From: Bin87 sp963668585
Lineage (GTDB): Bacteria > Chloroflexota > Dehalococcoidia > Lucifugimonadales > UBA3495
Assembly: GCA_963668585.1 (NCBI GenBank)
Contig: OY764869.1
Location: forward strand, 806,001 to 870,000
Direction: 5' to 3'
Length of the DNA: 64,000 nucleotides
Shown here: positions 42,052 to 49,201 of the stretch, piece by piece
Layout of the letters: every line of letters starts with the position of its first letter
Numbering within the stretch: the first letter of the stretch is position 1
Notes under the pieces: generated by a model
Seen by the model: the letters and a program-made list of their open reading frames with translations, nothing else
Told to the model about the DNA's origin: nothing
Database searches by the model: none
Made by a program: the position numbers and the translations under genes

Positions 42052-42129
42052 ATGCCGTTGGATGATCTGGTCAGCGTGATTGAGTTGTTGCAGCAACGCA
42101 TTGGGGATATAACGACGCTGGAAGAGTAG
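42052..42129 (+). CDS. possible 25-residue ORF after hicB
   Basis: Short frame MPLDDLVSVIELLQQRIGDI ending TTLEE. The last residues resemble the tail of AcsA (GDITTLED), so it may be a degraded copy of such a tail rather than a gene. A CCGGG / CCCGG hairpin follows. Confidence 0.25.
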   Translation: MPLDDLVSVIELLQQRIGDITTLEE

Positions 42130-42155
42130 TATCTGGCCGGGTAAGTCGCCCGGGC

Positions 42156-42398
42156 TATGATAGAATGATCCTATCCGGCGCATAGGCGTCGGAGTGGGTG
42201 CTTATAGCAGAGCTTCAACGCCACGGCAATCGCCGCGACCAAGAGGTCGAGCATTAGTTCACCTGTTCCATTATATCCGTGCGGCACAACGGTAAGACCG
42301 TTGGAATTGGCGTCGGGGGTTTTTGAGGAGACTTCCTAGTCAGCAAAATACGTGGGCGAGGGAGACCGGCCGCAGTCGCCATACCTCGCTCACGTGGG
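42156..42398 (+). ncRNA. candidate template ncRNA of the adjacent reverse transcriptase
   Basis: About 240 nt between a TATGAT/TAGAAT hexamer pair (42156-42166) and the reverse-transcriptase start. It contains hairpins CGGC/GCCG (near 42225), CGACC/GGTCG (42236-42249), AACGGT/ACCGTT (42288-42302) and a long one at 42351-42394. DRT2-class systems carry a structured template RNA in exactly this position. One sense frame (42208-42336) has no stop for 43 codons. Extent and function are inferred. Confidence 0.45.
42351..42394 (+). other. long stem-loop just upstream of the reverse-transcriptase start
   Basis: Arms CGTGGGCGAGG (42351-42361) and CCTCGCTCACG (42384-42394) pair over 11 positions with one G-U, with a 22-nt loop rich in GGCC. 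It ends 4 nt before the ATG. Confidence 0.7.
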
Positions 42399-43050
42399 AT
42401 GTCAACCATCATGCATGAACCCCAACCTTGGTATACCAAAAAGAGGTATCCACATTTCGATCTCCCTCTGAGTGAAAATAAAGCTACGAAATTGGTGACT
42501 TGCCCTGATCGAGTGGCGCAGCATCCGTTTTATCCATTGTTGCAATATACGCTTCTGCGCCCTCGCATCAAAAAGATAACTACCTCAGTGGGTACAACCT
42601 ACGTAAAAACCCCGAAACCACGCGCGATTGCGTACCCGTCCCACAAGGACGGTTATATTTTTGCTTATTACAAATATTTGTTAGAAGTGCCTTACGAACG
42701 TTGGTTGAATAAAAAGGGTCTCAATGACGCGGTTACCGCATTCCGATCCACCGGAGAGAACAACATCACGTTGGCCAAGAAGGCCTTCGCTTTTATCAAG
42801 GCACACCCGGGCTGCGAGATCATCGCTACGGATATCGAATCATTTTTTGACAAAATAGACCATGAAAAATTGAAGGATGTTTGGCAAACATTTTTGGGTT
42901 TGGAACGGTTACCGAACGACCATTTCGCGGTATACAAAGCGGTTACTCGATACAGCATCGTCGAGCGGCACAAAATCTACAACAAACTTGGATTGCCATT
43001 AACGCGAGGTGGTAATAAATCCCGAACGATCCAACGGTTGTGTACGCCTA
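42399..43050 (+). pseudogene. DRT-class (DRT2/UG2-like) reverse transcriptase, N-terminal fragment
   Basis: 217 codons survive before the IS. The opening WYTKKRYPHFDLPLS (residues 11-25), PKPRAIAYPSHKDGYIFAYY (72-91) and the palm motif ATDIESFFDKIDHEKLK (143-159, first catalytic Asp D145) mark a defence-associated reverse transcriptase, most like DRT2. The YxDD motif and thumb are missing. The DNA is clearly A/T-richer than the host genes, as for transferred defence genes. The frame runs into the IS5 element at 43051. A C-terminal remnant follows the element. The gene is inactivated; subclass assignment is by memory of family patterns. Confidence 0.75.
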
Positions 43051-43894
43051 GGGGGTGTCGTCAAAAGAGTTTGCTCCAGACCATCACTGCCCGGAGTTGG
43101 CAGATGGCCAGGTAAGACGCGGCTCTCTTGGCATAACGGGTCGCCACGCCGCGCCACTGCTTGAACTCCAGAAAACCGTTCTCCACCAGGTGTCTCAACC
43201 GGTACAGCGCCGGGTCATGGTCCCGCTGCTCCCTCCGGTTCCTCTTCGGTGGTATCACTGGGTCCATGCCCAATTCCCGGGCCGTGGCTATGATTTCATT
43301 GGTGTCGTAGGCTTTGTCCGCCAGCAGGCACTGGGCCTCGATCCCCTGGATCAGACGCAATGCCTGGGAGGAGTCGGCCTCCGTGCCCTCGGTAACGGCC
43401 AGCCTGACCGGCATCCCGTGGGAGTCCACCGCCAGGTGCAGCTTGCTGTTCAGCCCCCTTTGGTGCGGCCCATGGCCTGGTTGCCGCCCCGGGCCCCAGC
43501 GCTATGGGGATGGGCCTTGATGTAGCTGGCGTCGATCATCAGCCATTCGAAATCAGGGTCATCCATCACCGCCTCCAGCAGTCCGGCCCACACTCCCCGA
43601 TCCCGCCAGCGGCAGAACCGCCGGTGAGTGTTCTTCCAGTCTCCGTAGTCCGGCGGCAAATCCCGCCAGGGCGCTCCGGTACGCAAAATCCAGCACACGG
43701 CGTCGATAAACCGACGGTTGTCATGGGCCGGTCGGCCCTGCTTGCCCTCTCCCCCGGGCAGATGCGGCCGCAATCGCTCCCAAACATCATCAGTCATATC
43801 GTGGCGCCGGTGCCCTGCTCGCATACTCCCCACCCTCCAAACTCTCCCAACTCACTCCAATCTATCACCCTCACATTGTTTTGACGACACCCCC
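43051..43894 (-). mobile_element. IS5-family (IS427-type) insertion sequence, 844 bp
   Basis: Terminal inverted repeats GGGGGTGTCGTCAAAA (43051-43066) and its complement (43879-43894), flanked on both sides by TA. One transposase in two overlapping frames fills the element on the minus strand. It has interrupted the reverse-transcriptase gene. Confidence 0.93.
43061..43833 (-). CDS. IS5-family DDE transposase, made by -1 frameshift (OrfA-OrfB)
   Basis: OrfA (43450-43833) begins DMTDDVWERLRPHLPGGEGKQGRPAHDNRRFIDA and includes LMIDASYIKAH with the first catalytic Asp. OrfB (ending 43061) supplies LLADKAYDTNEI (second Asp) and HLVENGFLEFKQWRGVATRYAK (Glu). The frames join at AAAGGGGGC (43453-43461, complement): a -1 slip gives the continuous KGGLNSKLHLAVD. 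Such programmed frameshifting is normal for IS427-group elements, so the element may be active. Confidence 0.88.
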
Positions 43895-44083
43895 TACAAC
43901 CTTTACTCGGAATTGCCGTTGCGAGGGAAAAAGATCCGACGACGTAAAGCAGGGCAAAAGTACAAGGGCAATTTTACTCATTACTTGACCCGAGCCGCGG
44001 AAACTCTGTGCTCCACAAGCGTCGAACGGCAGCGCAAGAAAGCTCTAAAACGACTCAGGTCAACCATGGAAAAGCGTGTTTAA
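43895..44083 (+). pseudogene. reverse transcriptase, C-terminal fragment
   Basis: 62 codons from the right edge of the IS to a TAA, reading YNLYSELPLRGKKIRRRKAG ... RAAETLCSTSVERQRKKALKRL, a basic tail typical of the end of such proteins. Joining both flanks without the IS leaves the frames mismatched and the middle of the palm missing. More than an insertion therefore happened: a deletion accompanied it. Confidence 0.6.
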
Positions 44084-44198
44084 TGAGTCTTTGACTATCG
44101 TGTTTGCGTTTGCCATCGGGCGGTGCGATAAGCAATCACCAAAATCGGTTGCGGTGGTTTGGTGGTGCGGAGAGAGATTTGGTTCAAGGCCCCCATGC

Positions 44199-44204
44199 TA
44201 TAAT
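44199..44204 (+). promoter_or_regulatory. -10 hexamer TATAAT upstream of the nitrilase gene
   Basis: TATAAT 43 nt upstream of the start. A -35 (TTGGTT at 44179) is present but at short spacing. Confidence 0.4.
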
Positions 44205-44247
44205 CCCGCCATCCACCCCCCATCCACTCCCCAGGCAGGTTTGACCC

Positions 44248-45042
44248 ATGAAAGCTTTGCGCGTTGCCATGCTGCACTTGTCTCCCGTGGTTGCCGACGT
44301 GGACTACAACCGCGCCCTGGCCGAGCAGGGTCTCGCCCGCGCCGCCGACCTGGGCGCCCAGTGGATCATCACGCCCGAACTGTTCATCACCGGCTACAAG
44401 TTCGCCGAGGTCATCGGCACCGACTGGATCCTCCCCCAGCCTGACCAGTGGATGCAGAAGTTCTGCCAGCAGGTGGCCGACCGCGGCGTCACCGTGTTCC
44501 TGTCCCACCCCGAGCGCGACCCGGACGAAGGTCTCATGTACAACACCGTGTTCGTCATCGGGCCCGACGGCAAGATCATCGGCCGTCATCGCAAGGTGAA
44601 GGCCCTGCGCGGCCCCGAGGCCTGGTCGTCGCCGGGCTTCGACATCGCGCCCATCACGGTGCCGGCCGGCGACATTGACGGTCAGGTGCCCGTGGGCGTC
44701 ATCATCTGCGCCGACGCCTACCGCAACGACGTGGCCGGCATCCTGCAGGAGCAGGGCGCCCGGCTGCTGGTGTCGCCAGCATCCTGGGGCCCCGGCGACT
44801 GCGGCCCGGTGGGTGAATGGGAGCAGCGCACGCTGGATACCGGCCTGCCCATCATGGTCTGCAACCGTTCCGGCTGGGAGGCCGACGACCTCGATTTCAA
44901 CGAGGCCGTGAGCATCGTCGCCCGCGACGGCGAGCGCGTGCTGCAGGCCTTCTGCGGCGAAGAATCGGCGGTCCTAATCTTCGACTGGGACCTCGAGGGC
45001 ATGGCGCCCATCTCCACCGACTACGAGGTGGCGTGGCTGTAA
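44248..45042 (+). CDS. carbon-nitrogen hydrolase (nitrilase superfamily)
   Basis: A 264-residue hydrolase with the Glu-Lys-Cys triad: E44 in TPELFITGY, Lys in GRHRKVKAL (residues 113-120), and C154 in GVIICADAY. It cleaves amides or nitriles, but the substrate is not predictable; the Ala-Asp-Ala-Tyr after Cys is less common than Tyr-Asp-x-Arg-Phe. A HicB-like gene follows 30 nt downstream. Confidence 0.88.
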   Translation: MKALRVAMLHLSPVVADVDYNRALAEQGLARAADLGAQWIITPELFITGYKFAEVIGTDWILPQPDQWMQKFCQQVADRGVTVFLSHPERDPDEGLMYNTVFVIGPDGKIIGRHRKVKALRGPEAWSSPGFDIAPITVPAGDIDGQVPVGVIICADAYRNDVAGILQEQGARLLVSPASWGPGDCGPVGEWEQRTLDTGLPIMVCNRSGWEADDLDFNEAVSIVARDGERVLQAFCGEESAVLIFDWDLEGMAPISTDYEVAWL

Positions 45043-45072
45043 GGACGATTTCAAACTTACGGGAGGCTGAGA

Positions 45073-45384
45073 ATGGAGTTTCGCAATTTTGAAATCATCC
45101 TGGAAGAAGACGCCGACGGCAACGGCTGGCACGCCTGCTCTCCGGCCTGGGAAGACCTGGGGGCCGCAACCTGTGGCGAGACCAGGGAAGAATCGATTGA
45201 CAACATCAAAGAAGTGCTGGCGATGATTGTTGCCGAGATCCGCGACGTATCCATCACTCCGGAGGAAGTTGCTGAGAGGGGCGGATTCCCGCAGTCCCCC
45301 TGCCAGCGCCGGCAGCGGTTCCCTGTCCGTTCCCATCGCGATCTAACGGATTCCCGTGCCGGCCATCGCCTGATATGCCCATAG
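45073..45384 (+). pseudogene. HicB-like antitoxin, frameshifted
   Basis: The first 70 codons are HicB-like (FRNFEIILEEDADGNGWHACSPAW, TREESIDNIKEVLAMIVAEI). After the GGGG run near 45277-45281 the frame becomes non-family. A neighbouring frame continues GSGSLSVPIAI and stops at a TAA near 45344, as HicB proteins normally end. A 1-nt indel is the simplest explanation. RBS GGGAGG precedes the ATG. Confidence 0.65.
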
Positions 45385-45470
45385 ACTACAGCCGTATCAG
45401 GAGTCTAACCGCCCGGCAGATCGAAAGCGCCCTGCTGCGCGACGGATTCGAGTTCGTTCGCCAGGACTGA
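45375..45470 (+). pseudogene. truncated HicA-like toxin
   Basis: A 31-codon frame MPIDYSRIRSLTARQIESAL ... GFEFVRQD that matches the start of HicA (MPIDYSRxRSxTARQIxxALLRDGF). It stops before the RNA-binding GSHxxY/HGEL core, so it cannot be active. It is paired with the frameshifted HicB upstream. Confidence 0.55.
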
Positions 45471-45501
45471 GCCCACCCGTCGGCCCTCTGCTCGGTAGCC
45501 C

Positions 45502-46848
45502 CTACTCCACCGCGTGCACCTGTCCGTCAGCCGTTCGCACGTAGAGCCGTCCGCCCGCGTAGGCCGGAGGGAGTTCTACCGCCGCTCCCAGGTCCAGCGT
45601 CCACACCACCGCGCCGTCGTCGCGGTTGACGGCGTGCAACACGCCATCGCGGGAACCGAAATAGACCCGGTCGTCCAGCACAATGGGCGAACTGATAATT
45701 CCGGCCGCCGCCTCATACTTCCACAGCGCATCGCTGGTTTCAGCATCCCGGGCCGAGAACAATCCGTCGCCGTCGCCCAGATACAGGATCCCGTCGGCGA
45801 TGGCCGGCGACGCGACCACGCCCTGCGAATTACGTTCCTCCGGCGCGTATCGCCAGAACTCGCCCCGTTGGGCCGGCGGCGTCGGCACCAATGGAATCTG
45901 CCAGATCCATAGCTGGAACCACGTCCGCTTCATCCAGTACAGGGCCGGCAGTCCCTTCACGCCGGTGTCTATTGAGTACAACGCGCCGCCCGACGGATAG
46001 TACACCACGCCATCCGTCACCACCGGTGGCCCCGACGCCGACCCTGCGGTCAGGTAGCGGAACCGCCGCCGCCCATCGTCAGCATCTATGAAGTACAGGT
46101 TCCCCTCGTCATCGGCCACGTAGAGCCGGCCGTCGCGCAGGGCCGGCGTGGTTTTCACATTGCCCCGCAGTTTATGCTGCCAGAGTTTTTCGCCCGTTTG
46201 CGCATCCAGCCCGTAGATGATGTTGCCGGCCGACGTTACATACGCGATGCCGTCGTGTACCAGCGCGGCGGTCACAATCGGCAGGTGCGCCTTGAATTCC
46301 CACACCGTTTCGCCGGTTTCCCGGTTCAGCGCCAGCATCCGGTGGTTGGTCAGCCCCACGTACACCAGGTTGTTGTTGGCCACCGTCAGCGCGTGGTCCA
46401 TGGGGCCGGGGGTATCCACTTCCCACAGGGTGGCCCCGGTGTTAACGTCCAGCGCCTCCACCTTGAAATGGCCGCCGATGTACAGCGTACCATCAACCAC
46501 CAGCGGTGCGGAGCGTGTCGGCTCGCCCAGGTTCCGCGACCAGACCAGACGCCCCGCCGGGTGTTGCCCCGCCTCGGCAGCGTAGCCGTTGAGATTGGTG
46601 CCGTAGCCCAGCATTGACCATTGGTCCATCCGGGACGCCGACGAAGCGATCGCCGACGGACTGCCCACGAACCAGCGGGCCGGGTTGGGCAGGCTGAACC
46701 AGAAAAACCACGTGAGAAATCCCAGCACGGCCAATATGACAACCGCGGCGATGGGCCTGATCACGCCCATGCGGTAGCGTCGCCTGGCGGTGCGCTGGCT
46801 GCGCTCGACCCAGCCGGGAAATTGCGTTTCGGGTTCTGGTTGATTCAT
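45502..46848 (-). CDS. PQQ-type beta-propeller repeat protein with N-terminal membrane anchor
   Basis: A 448-residue protein. One membrane helix (about residues 29-53) is followed by an extracytoplasmic beta-propeller made of repeats such as LYIGGHFKVEALDVNTGATLWE, VYVGLTNHRMLALNRETGETVWE and LYVADDEGNLYFIDADDG. These are PQQ/BamB-like blades. It starts at the ATG at 46848; longer readings run into a palindromic repeat. The role is unknown (scaffold or dehydrogenase-like). Confidence 0.85.
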   Translation of the reverse strand: MNQPEPETQFPGWVERSQRTARRRYRMGVIRPIAAVVILAVLGFLTWFFWFSLPNPARWFVGSPSAIASSASRMDQWSMLGYGTNLNGYAAEAGQHPAGRLVWSRNLGEPTRSAPLVVDGTLYIGGHFKVEALDVNTGATLWEVDTPGPMDHALTVANNNLVYVGLTNHRMLALNRETGETVWEFKAHLPIVTAALVHDGIAYVTSAGNIIYGLDAQTGEKLWQHKLRGNVKTTPALRDGRLYVADDEGNLYFIDADDGRRRFRYLTAGSASGPPVVTDGVVYYPSGGALYSIDTGVKGLPALYWMKRTWFQLWIWQIPLVPTPPAQRGEFWRYAPEERNSQGVVASPAIADGILYLGDGDGLFSARDAETSDALWKYEAAAGIISSPIVLDDRVYFGSRDGVLHAVNRDDGAVVWTLDLGAAVELPPAYAGGRLYVRTADGQVHAVE

Positions 46849-46890
46849 TGCCGCCACACGGAGTCTGTACCTCCGGGAGTCTGTACGTCC

Positions 46891-46919
46891 GTAGGGGCGG
46901 GTTTCAAACCCGCCCCTAC
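46891..46919. repeat. 29-bp palindrome, family A
   Basis: Perfect GTAGGGGCGGGTTT arms around a C. It lies 38 nt past the stop of the ABC permease gene. Confidence 0.9.
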
Positions 46920-46956
46920 ACAACCACCTTTAAGGTGCAAGGATACACTACGCCGG

Positions 46957-48051
46957 CTACACGTTCCGTTGCTTGGGATCCAGGCGGTCGCGGAGCCAGT
47001 CCCCCAGCAGGTTCACCGAAAGCACGGTGAACAGGATCGCCAGGCCGGGGAAGAAGGACACCCACCAGGAATCGATGATTAGCTCCCGTCCGTCGGCGAC
47101 CATCACGCCCCAGGCCGGGTTCGGCCTCGGGATGCCCGCGCCCAGGAAACTCAGACCGGCTTCCAGCAGTATGACGAAGCCCAGTTGCAGCGTGGCCAGC
47201 ACGATGATGGTGTTCACCAAGTTGGGGAAGATGTGCCGCGCCATGATCCGCAACTGCGACGAGCCGGCGACACGCGACCGGGCAATGAAGTCCTGCGTCT
47301 TCAGGGCCAGGGTTTCGCCGCGCACCAGCCGGGCATACCGCGACCACAGGAAGAGGCACACCACCACCAGCACGTTCTCAATGCGCGGCCCCAGCGTGGC
47401 GGCCAGCACCAGGGCCACCAGGATCAGCGATATTGACAGCGACATATCCACCAGGCGCATCACCACGGTGTCCACCCAGCCTCCGAAGTAGCCGGCAAGA
47501 ATCCCCAGCACCGTGCCAATCAGCCCCGACACGAAAATCGCCATCAGCGATACGATCAGGGCCAGCCGCGCACCGTGTACAATCCGGCTGAATATGTCCA
47601 TGCCGTTCTTGTCGGTGCCCAGCAGATATTTCGCCTGGCCTCCCGGTTTGACCACGATCTGCAATTGATCGCCGACCACCGGCACCTCGCCTTCGGCCTT
47701 GCCAACCACCGTGGCGTCGCCGATGCGTACCGTGCGCTCGGCGTCGCTGATCTTGATCTCGTTCTGGCGGTTGTCGCGATTGACCGTCTCAACCACGTTG
47801 CGTATCGAAACGACGTCGCCGGACCAGGCCGGCGGCACCAGCCTGTCGTCAAGGTCGCCGCGCCGGGGATTGTGCGGAGCGATGATCTCGGCGAACAGGG
47901 CCGGGATAATCAGGAAAACCAGCAGCATGGTCACGGGGAAGAGGGGCAGCCGCCGAATTTCCTGCACCAACTTCTTGATGCGGGATAGCGCCCCCGTCGG
48001 GGCTGCCTCCTCCTGGGCGGGTTGTGTTACCGGCGCCGTGGTGATCGCCAT
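46957..48051 (-). CDS. oligopeptide-type ABC transporter permease (DppC/OppC-like) with periplasmic insert
   Basis: A 364-residue inner-membrane permease. Family anchors are an N-terminal membrane helix, AEIIAPHNPRRGDLDDR, GTDKNGMDIFSRIVHGARLAL, the EAA loop region with SRVAGSSQLRIMARHIFPNL, and LSFLGAGIPRPNPAWGVM. About 65 residues (77-140) are inserted before GTDKNGMD; the insert is beta-rich and reads as an extra periplasmic domain. RBS GGAGG. The ATPase subunits are not in the window. Confidence 0.92.
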   Translation of the reverse strand: MAITTAPVTQPAQEEAAPTGALSRIKKLVQEIRRLPLFPVTMLLVFLIIPALFAEIIAPHNPRRGDLDDRLVPPAWSGDVVSIRNVVETVNRDNRQNEIKISDAERTVRIGDATVVGKAEGEVPVVGDQLQIVVKPGGQAKYLLGTDKNGMDIFSRIVHGARLALIVSLMAIFVSGLIGTVLGILAGYFGGWVDTVVMRLVDMSLSISLILVALVLAATLGPRIENVLVVVCLFLWSRYARLVRGETLALKTQDFIARSRVAGSSQLRIMARHIFPNLVNTIIVLATLQLGFVILLEAGLSFLGAGIPRPNPAWGVMVADGRELIIDSWWVSFFPGLAILFTVLSVNLLGDWLRDRLDPKQRNV

Positions 48052-48166
48052 GGTTCAATCCTCCACCGTCATTTCAGACACCCGTTCCATGGGCGCGATT
48101 TTCCGAGTTAACGCCCAACATTGCGCTGAGCGAGCATTGCACTGAGCGAGCGAACCCGCCCGATCA

Positions 48167-49090
48167 TCAGGTGTAGCGGATCCGGGGGTCGAGGTACGCG
48201 TACAGTATGTCCACAATCAGGTTGGCGAAGATATAGATGGAGGAACCAATGATCACCACCGCCTGCAGCACCTGGAAGTCCCGGCCGCGCACCGCGCCCA
48301 CCGCCAACTGCCCGACGCCGGGCCAGGAGAATACCGTTTCCACAATCACCGTGCCCGTGAACAGGCCCCCGATGATGATGGCGAAGTAGGTGAGCGGCGC
48401 GATGAAGGCGTTGCGGAGGCAGTGTTTCCACACCACCTTCCACTCAGGCACTCCCTTGATCCGCGCCAGTTTTACGAACTCCGTATCCAGCACGTCCAGC
48501 ATGGACGAGCGGATGAGCCGAAGCAGGGCCGCCACCTGGAAGAACCCCAGCGTGAATGCCGGCATGATCATGTGATCAAACCCTCCCTTGCCCGAGGAGG
48601 GCAGCCATCCCAGTTTCACCGCGAAGAGCCACAGCAGCATGATGCCCAGCCAGAAGCTGGGAACTGACTGGCCCAGGAACGCGACTGCCTTGCCCTGGTA
48701 GTCCAGCCAACCGTCCTTACGCGCGGCGGTGATCACCCCCAGGGGCACGCCGATCACCACCGAGATCAGCATGGCCAACCCTCCCAGTTGCAGGGTGGCA
48801 GGGAAGCGGTCCAGCACCATGCCCATGGCGGTCTGACCACCGAATGCGTAGGACTCGCCAAAGTCGCCGCGCAGGGCATTGCCCAGGAACACGATATACC
48901 GCATGTGCAGGGGCCGGTCCAGTCCCCACTTTTCCTTCAGCGCGGCGATGTCCTCCGGGGTTGCCTCGCCCATGGGCAGCATTACCGACGTGGGGTCGCC
49001 CGTGAGATTGGACAGCATGAAGACGATGACGCTGACCAGAAGCACAGCAATAATGGCCTGTCCCGCGCGGAATAAGATGAACCGCTGCAT
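48167..49090 (-). CDS. oligopeptide-type ABC transporter permease (DppB/OppB-like)
   Basis: A 307-residue permease. The typical N-terminus (FILFRAGQAIIAVLLVSVIVFML), LTGDPTSVMLPMGEATPEDI, LGNALRGDFGESYAFGG and the EAA-type loop YELARIKGVPEW-like (KLARIKGVPEWKVVWKHCLRNA) are present. It is transcribed after the first binding protein and before the DppC-type gene. RBS GGGAGG. Confidence 0.93.
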   Translation of the reverse strand: MQRFILFRAGQAIIAVLLVSVIVFMLSNLTGDPTSVMLPMGEATPEDIAALKEKWGLDRPLHMRYIVFLGNALRGDFGESYAFGGQTAMGMVLDRFPATLQLGGLAMLISVVIGVPLGVITAARKDGWLDYQGKAVAFLGQSVPSFWLGIMLLWLFAVKLGWLPSSGKGGFDHMIMPAFTLGFFQVAALLRLIRSSMLDVLDTEFVKLARIKGVPEWKVVWKHCLRNAFIAPLTYFAIIIGGLFTGTVIVETVFSWPGVGQLAVGAVRGRDFQVLQAVVIIGSSIYIFANLIVDILYAYLDPRIRYT

Positions 49091-49152
49091 TGGTCGCCTC
49101 CCGGTTGGTTTACCGTGTGATGCGCGTGATGACTGAGATGGTCAGGGTCGCA

Positions 49153-49180
49153 GTAGGGGCGAATGGTTATTCGCCCCTAC
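49153..49180. repeat. 28-bp palindrome, family B
   Basis: GTAGGGGCGAAT / ATTCGCCCCTAC arms. It begins 22 nt past the stop of the first solute-binding protein gene, inside the operon. Confidence 0.9.
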
Positions 49181-49201
49181 GACTGGATGGTGCGCTCCGG
49201 T

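Noticed and set aside
42254..42439. 61-codon antisense frame over the putative template RNA
   Set aside because: No ribosome-binding site or family. I mention only the sense frame in the ncRNA discussion, and even that is weak.
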